DNA of 64,000 nucleotides from Psoroptes ovis (lineage: Eukaryota > Arthropoda > Arachnida > Sarcoptiformes > Psoroptidae). Each line of letters begins with the position of its first letter. Position 1 is the stretch's first letter. Both the position numbers and the translations under genes were made by a program. Positions 60,031 to 64,000 of the stretch are shown piece by piece. Under the pieces are notes generated by a model that saw only the letters and a list, made by a program, of their open reading frames with translations, was not told the DNA's origin and ran no database searches. The stretch spans positions 186,001 to 250,000 of the forward strand of contig PQWQ01000009.1 of NCBI GenBank assembly GCA_002943765.1, in the 5' to 3' direction.

Positions 60031-60623
60031 ATGTATAATATCTTCATTTTTAATAAAATCACCACGAAAAATTTAATCCTTTTCAATATTTTAATTATAA
60101 TTACGGTGCTCGAACTTTCTATGGCCCAATCAAACAAAACCAAAGCAAATGATTTTGATTCATCAAACATAAATGTTGCTAGTGGAATGAACAATGATCT
60201 CAAAAGTCGTACAAATCGTATATTGGTCAATGTACGATGTACATTCTATCAAAAAGCTGTCATTCCAAGTATGTTTCTTGAACATGTAGTAAACCAATTT
60301 AAAATTGATAAATAATTGATTTTTCCCGATTATCAGTGACTAGAATTTTCAATCTATCTGTACCGATACCGCCTGATGTTGCTGAACAATGTATTAATGC
60401 TCCAGCAATTTTATTGAATGCAAAAGAAAGTACTGAAACAAATGATATGGACCAATCAAATAATGAAAAGATAAATAATCTTGATGACATAGAAACATTG
60501 GACGATGTACCGATCGACGAAGATATGACTGAAATTAATGATGAAAATGATACTTTGATAGCGACAGTAACATCAACAACTGAATCAACAATTTTTGAAA
60601 AAGCTGAAAAATTATTCAACTGA
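60031..60623 (+). CDS. Small secreted acidic protein, unknown family
   Basis: Exons 60031-60268 and 60337-60623 join in phase 1 to give 174 residues. The N-terminus has a short basic stretch and a hydrophobic run ending ELSMAQ, a signal peptide of about 33 residues. The middle holds a compact segment with two cysteines (VNVRCTFYQKAVIP and VPIPPDVAEQCINAP). The C-terminal 70 residues are very acidic and Asn/Thr-rich (NNLDDIETLDDVPIDEDMTE). No known family. It lies 152 bp before another two-exon secreted gene on the same strand with the same phase-1 intron, so the two may be old duplicates, though the sequences no longer align by eye. Confidence 0.65.
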
Positions 60624-60775
60624 ATCGAACAAAATAGATTGTTTTAGACCAATTAAATGACCAATTTTAATTTTTGTCTTTTTTTTCAATTGATATTTCC
60701 ATTTTCAATTTTAATTCAATTCAAAACTAATTCAAAATTTTAAAAATTTTCAATTACATTTTTCCACTCATTAAA

Positions 60776-61493
60776 ATGAATTATTATGAACATGAAATGT
60801 ATCATTCAATATGTTATTTATTGCTATTGATTAATTGTTACCATTTGATTGAATCAAAATCAAATTATTCAGAAAATGATGATCATCAACGGCAATCTCG
60901 TGCATTGATTTTCAATTCGATAGCAACAACACAATCACCGTGTGTTATATCGAAAAAATTATATTTACTACTATTATTGCCAAAGCCATTAGTTTATAAT
61001 TGTTGTAAGTATTCATTTATTTTTTTTATAAAAATGAATGTCCTTGAGCAAATTATTTTATCAAATTCAAATAGTTACAACAACAACAACCACAACCACA
61101 GAGGAAGAGCCCGAAGAACCGACTGAGCCGCCAGAAACTGAACCACCAGAGCCACCACCAACGCTTCCACCATATCCATATCCATATCCTTATCCCTATC
61201 CATACCCATATGCTAATCTTCCATCGGATGGTGATGATTATATTCAATCATCGAATAGACCATCATTTATAAATAGAAACAATCGAAATTATAATCCAGC
61301 TAATAAACGAAAAATAAAAAGACGAAGACGTCGACGAAAGAAGCGAAAACAGATACAAACAAATCGACGACGATATAATCAACAAAAACGAAGAAAAAGG
61401 CGGCGAAAAAAACCGATCAATCGACGACAATATCGTCCAAGATGGTTGGCTGTTGCCAAAAAACGTCCATTAAATCGGAAAAGAAAAAATTAA
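60776..61493 (+). CDS. Secreted protein with Pro/Glu block, (Pro-Tyr)n and polybasic tail
   Basis: Exons 60776-61004 and 61075-61493 join in phase 1 to give 215 residues. The parts in order are: signal peptide (hydrophobic run SICYLLLLINCYHLI), a polar linker, a short Cys-flanked hydrophobic segment (PCVISKKLYLLLLLPKP), a Thr7 run, an acidic Pro block (EEEPEEPTEPPETEPPEPPP), a (Pro-Tyr)6 run, an acidic spacer, and a C-terminal 80 residues dominated by Arg and Lys (KRRKRRRKKPINRRQYRPRW). The acid-then-base layout resembles cuticle, eggshell or adhesive proteins that self-coacervate, or nucleic-acid-binding tails. The family is not recognised and function is open. Confidence 0.7.
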
Positions 61494-62220
61494 TGATAAT
61501 ATTGATCAGTGATAAATGTCATAATTATCTTGAAAGCAACAATGAATGACATATTCATTCGTTGCCGATTTGATTGATTTAAAATTGGAAGATAAAAACA
61601 TTTTTCGACAGAAATTTTATTGAAACATGTGAATTGATTTGCAATCATTTTTTTGCTTCAAATTTCCTCATTTTGCAAAGCACACAGTATCAAAAAAATC
61701 TGGATAAATATGAAATCAATTTTCGCTTTTTTTTGTTCTGGTTTTGGTCACAAATCATAAAAAATTTACAAGTGATAACATTTAACAAGTCCTTGAAAAT
61801 TTTCAATTCAATCAGAACAACAAGCTGACATTATTTTTGATTTTAATTTTTCAAAAGAAAAAAAATTCAAATTTCAAACATGAAGTATTTATCATACAAT
61901 GTAATCTAATCAACAGTGAAAATGAGCCAAAAAAAATTTTATGGTCGATATTGATTTGATAATGATTGATGATAATTGATTTGAAATTTTGAACATTAAA
62001 CATTTGATACATTTAAAACAAATTGATATCGATAAAATATTGAAAAGGTTTGTCAAATCGTCAAATTCGATTCAAATTTAGCAAAGAACAAATGATTTAA
62101 ATGATTTTCATGTTCTATTTTCATTTTATTTCGGATTGAATCGAAGTTGTACCCTAAAATTGAAAACAAAAATTTCAAATTCAAATTTGAATTTGAATTA
62201 TATTAATAATTTTAACTAAA
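61494..62220. other. Intergenic spacer upstream of the acyl-CoA synthetase
   Basis: 727 bp of A/T-rich sequence. It ends with a self-complementary AAATTCAAATTTGAATTTGAATT stretch (about 62176-62198) just before the start codon, probably in the 5' UTR or promoter. No other feature is seen. Confidence 0.4.
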
Positions 62221-64000
62221 ATGTCACAAACAAAAAATTCGACATCCAATGGAACAACAACGGCTAATGGCAATCATCATAATGGTCATGATAGTGATGA
62301 TGATGAAATTAAACCATCATCACAATTTTCATTGGGCGTATTGATTGTTAAATTTATAGTCATTTTTTTCGATATAATCACATTTCCGTTCTATTACATT
62401 GTTCAACAACCTTGGAAAGTGAATAAAAAACAACGTGAAATTGTTGCCGCATTAGAAAATCCAAGCGATCCATATTCATCATATATACGTGTTTCTGATT
62501 GTTTTCGTAATCATTATGTATTGAAAGCAACAACAATTCCAGAAGCTCAAAAATTATCTTATAAATTAAATCCTAAAGATGCACCAATTTTGGGCAGAAG
62601 AAAAGTGAATGGTGTGGTCAAATATAAATCAAGAACTGGCAAACAATTCATAAAATTTAATTTAAGTGATTATGAATGGATGACAGTAGAACAGGTGGAT
62701 AAACAAATCAGTAATTTAGCCTATGGTTTTATCGCTCAGGGTGTTCAATTTCAACAACGTGTATTAATTTATTCTGAAACACGTAGAGGTGAGTCATTTT
62801 TCATTAAATGTTTGCCATCGATTTCAAATAATAATCAAATAATTTTTTCAAACAGAATGGTTTCTCTGTGCTCAAGCATTATTTCGAATTGGTGCAGTCG
62901 TTACTACTCTGTATACAACATTGGGAAAGAAAAGCGTGCTGTATGGAATACAAGAAAGTGAAGTTGAACACATTGTCACGACGAGTGATTTATTACCAAC
63001 ATTACTGGAATTAATTGATCAATTAGAAAATGTTAAGAATATTTATGTGATCGAATTACATCCAAGTCTATTGAATTCTGAACAAGTCAGTGAAAGGGAT
63101 TTCAATGATAAACTACAAGGAAAAAATCAAAAAATTAAATTAATAACTTACGATCAATTAGGAAAAATCGGTTATCTTCGTGAAAATGAACTCGAATATA
63201 AATCACCATCACCTGAAGACTTAGCCATCATACTTTATACTTCAGGTAATTTAAGAAATGTTTGAATAATGATGCATTGAAAATTAATTCATTTTCATTC
63301 AATTAAACAGGTTCAACTGGAAATCCTAAAGGTGTACTGTTAACGCATGGAAATCTTATTGCGGCTATGTGTGCCAGTTATGCGATCTTGAATCAGGAAA
63401 TTATCGATGAATATGACACTCATTCTTATTATGCCCTTTTGCCATTAGCTCATATATTTGAATTGATTGTCGAATTAAGCTTTTTTTCTGTAGGCATCAA
63501 AATTGGTTATGGCCATCCAAATACTATGCTTGATTCTTCGACAGCCATTATTCAAGGACAGAAAGGTGATCTAAAATTATTACGACCAACTGTAATGGCT
63601 GTAGTTCCATTGGTTATGGATCGTCTTCGCAAAGCAGTAACTGATCGTTTTGAAAGAAAGAAAAGTATTTTCATGAAGCAATTGGTTAAATTTTTTTTGG
63701 CTTATAAAAATTATTGGCTCGAACGTGGCTTTGATACACCAATGGTCAATAGAACTATATGTTCACGTTTGAATGGTAATCTTGGCGGTAGAGTTCAATA
63801 TATGCTATGCGGTGGTGCGCCATTGAGTGCTGAAACTCAACGTATGATGAAAGCGTTTCTCAATGTTCAAATATTAATTGGCTACGGATCATCAGAAATT
63901 TGTGGTGCATCCACCATCATGGGTTTACATGATCTTTCAATCGGTAATGTAGGCTCACCGCTAAAAAATGTCAAAATTCGTTTAGTTGATTGGCCTGAAG
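62221..64000 (+). CDS. ACSL3/4: Long-chain acyl-CoA synthetase, ACSL3/4 type (partial)
   Basis: Exons 62221-62788, 62856-63245 and 63311 onward (phase 1 each) give about 549 residues before the window ends; the family is about 700. The enzyme activates long-chain fatty acids to acyl-CoA through an acyl-adenylate. A Thr/Asn/His-rich leader precedes a membrane anchor (GVLIVKFIVIFFDIITFPFYYIV, about 39-62). The AMP-binding domain begins with WMTVEQVDKQISNLAYGF and EWFLCAQALFRIGAVVTTLY. The P-loop YTSGSTGNPKGV is formed across the second junction. PLAHIFELIVEL, LRPTVMAVVPLVMDR, MLCGGAPLS and LIGYGSSEICGA follow. The N-terminal anchor and overall match favour the ACSL3/ACSL4 branch. The 3' end, including the C-terminal lid domain, lies outside. 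Confidence 0.95.

Overview
The window is eukaryotic nuclear DNA: very A+T-rich, with protein genes split by short GT-AG introns (mostly 50-70 bp, a few kilobases in regulatory genes), homopolymeric Gln/Asn/Ser/His tracts, AATAAA-type signals and TATA boxes. The gene set (a Beaten-path-like Ig protein, a stand-alone peptide-amidating lyase, a mec-2-like stomatin, a Dacapo/p27-like CDK inhibitor) points to an arthropod. The small introns, dense packing and base composition suggest an acariform (astigmatid-type) mite; that placement is inference. I saw no bacterial features, CRISPR array, tRNA or intact transposon.

Layout. 0-9.4 kb: 5' end of a minus-strand gene, a doubtful small membrane ORF, TMEM186, a stomatin gene with three alternative first coding exons, glutaminyl cyclase, and a possible small secreted ORF. 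11.4-24.2 kb is dense: UDP-glucose:glycoprotein glucosyltransferase, DTWD2, a TNFAIP8/TIPE protein, a probable RNase MRP RNA gene, a C15orf61 homologue, a SNX1/2 sorting nexin and eIF2B gamma. 24.2-33.4 kb is sparse around a CIP/KIP CDK inhibitor with a TATA promoter, and holds GC-rich palindromes and two perfect E2F-type palindromes. 33.4-42.5 kb: peptidyl-alpha-hydroxyglycine alpha-amidating lyase, a cathepsin L-like protease and a Beat-like Ig gene with a 3-kb intron. 42.5-53.7 kb is mostly noncoding apart from an unusual secreted Leu/Ser-rich protein and orphan exons. 53.7-64 kb: a small single-pass membrane protein, a Cys-rich secreted protein, a tetraspanin, an inverted/tandem repeat block, a purple acid phosphatase, two small secreted proteins (one with a Pro/Tyr block and a polybasic tail) and the 5' part of a long-chain acyl-CoA synthetase.

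The genes are not an operon. A functional theme is the secretory pathway: UGGT checks glycoprotein folding in the ER, glutaminyl cyclase and the amidating lyase finish peptide hormones at the N and C termini, and several unknown products carry signal peptides. Convergent pairs lie very close (61 bp between stop codons for DTWD2/TNFAIP8-like and 168 bp for SNX/eIF2B gamma), so overlapping 3' UTRs are expected.

Exon boundaries were worked out by hand from splice motifs, reading phase and recalled family similarity. Every multi-exon CDS listed as complete keeps an open frame whose exon lengths sum to a multiple of three. Homology calls rest on memory of family motifs, not on a search.
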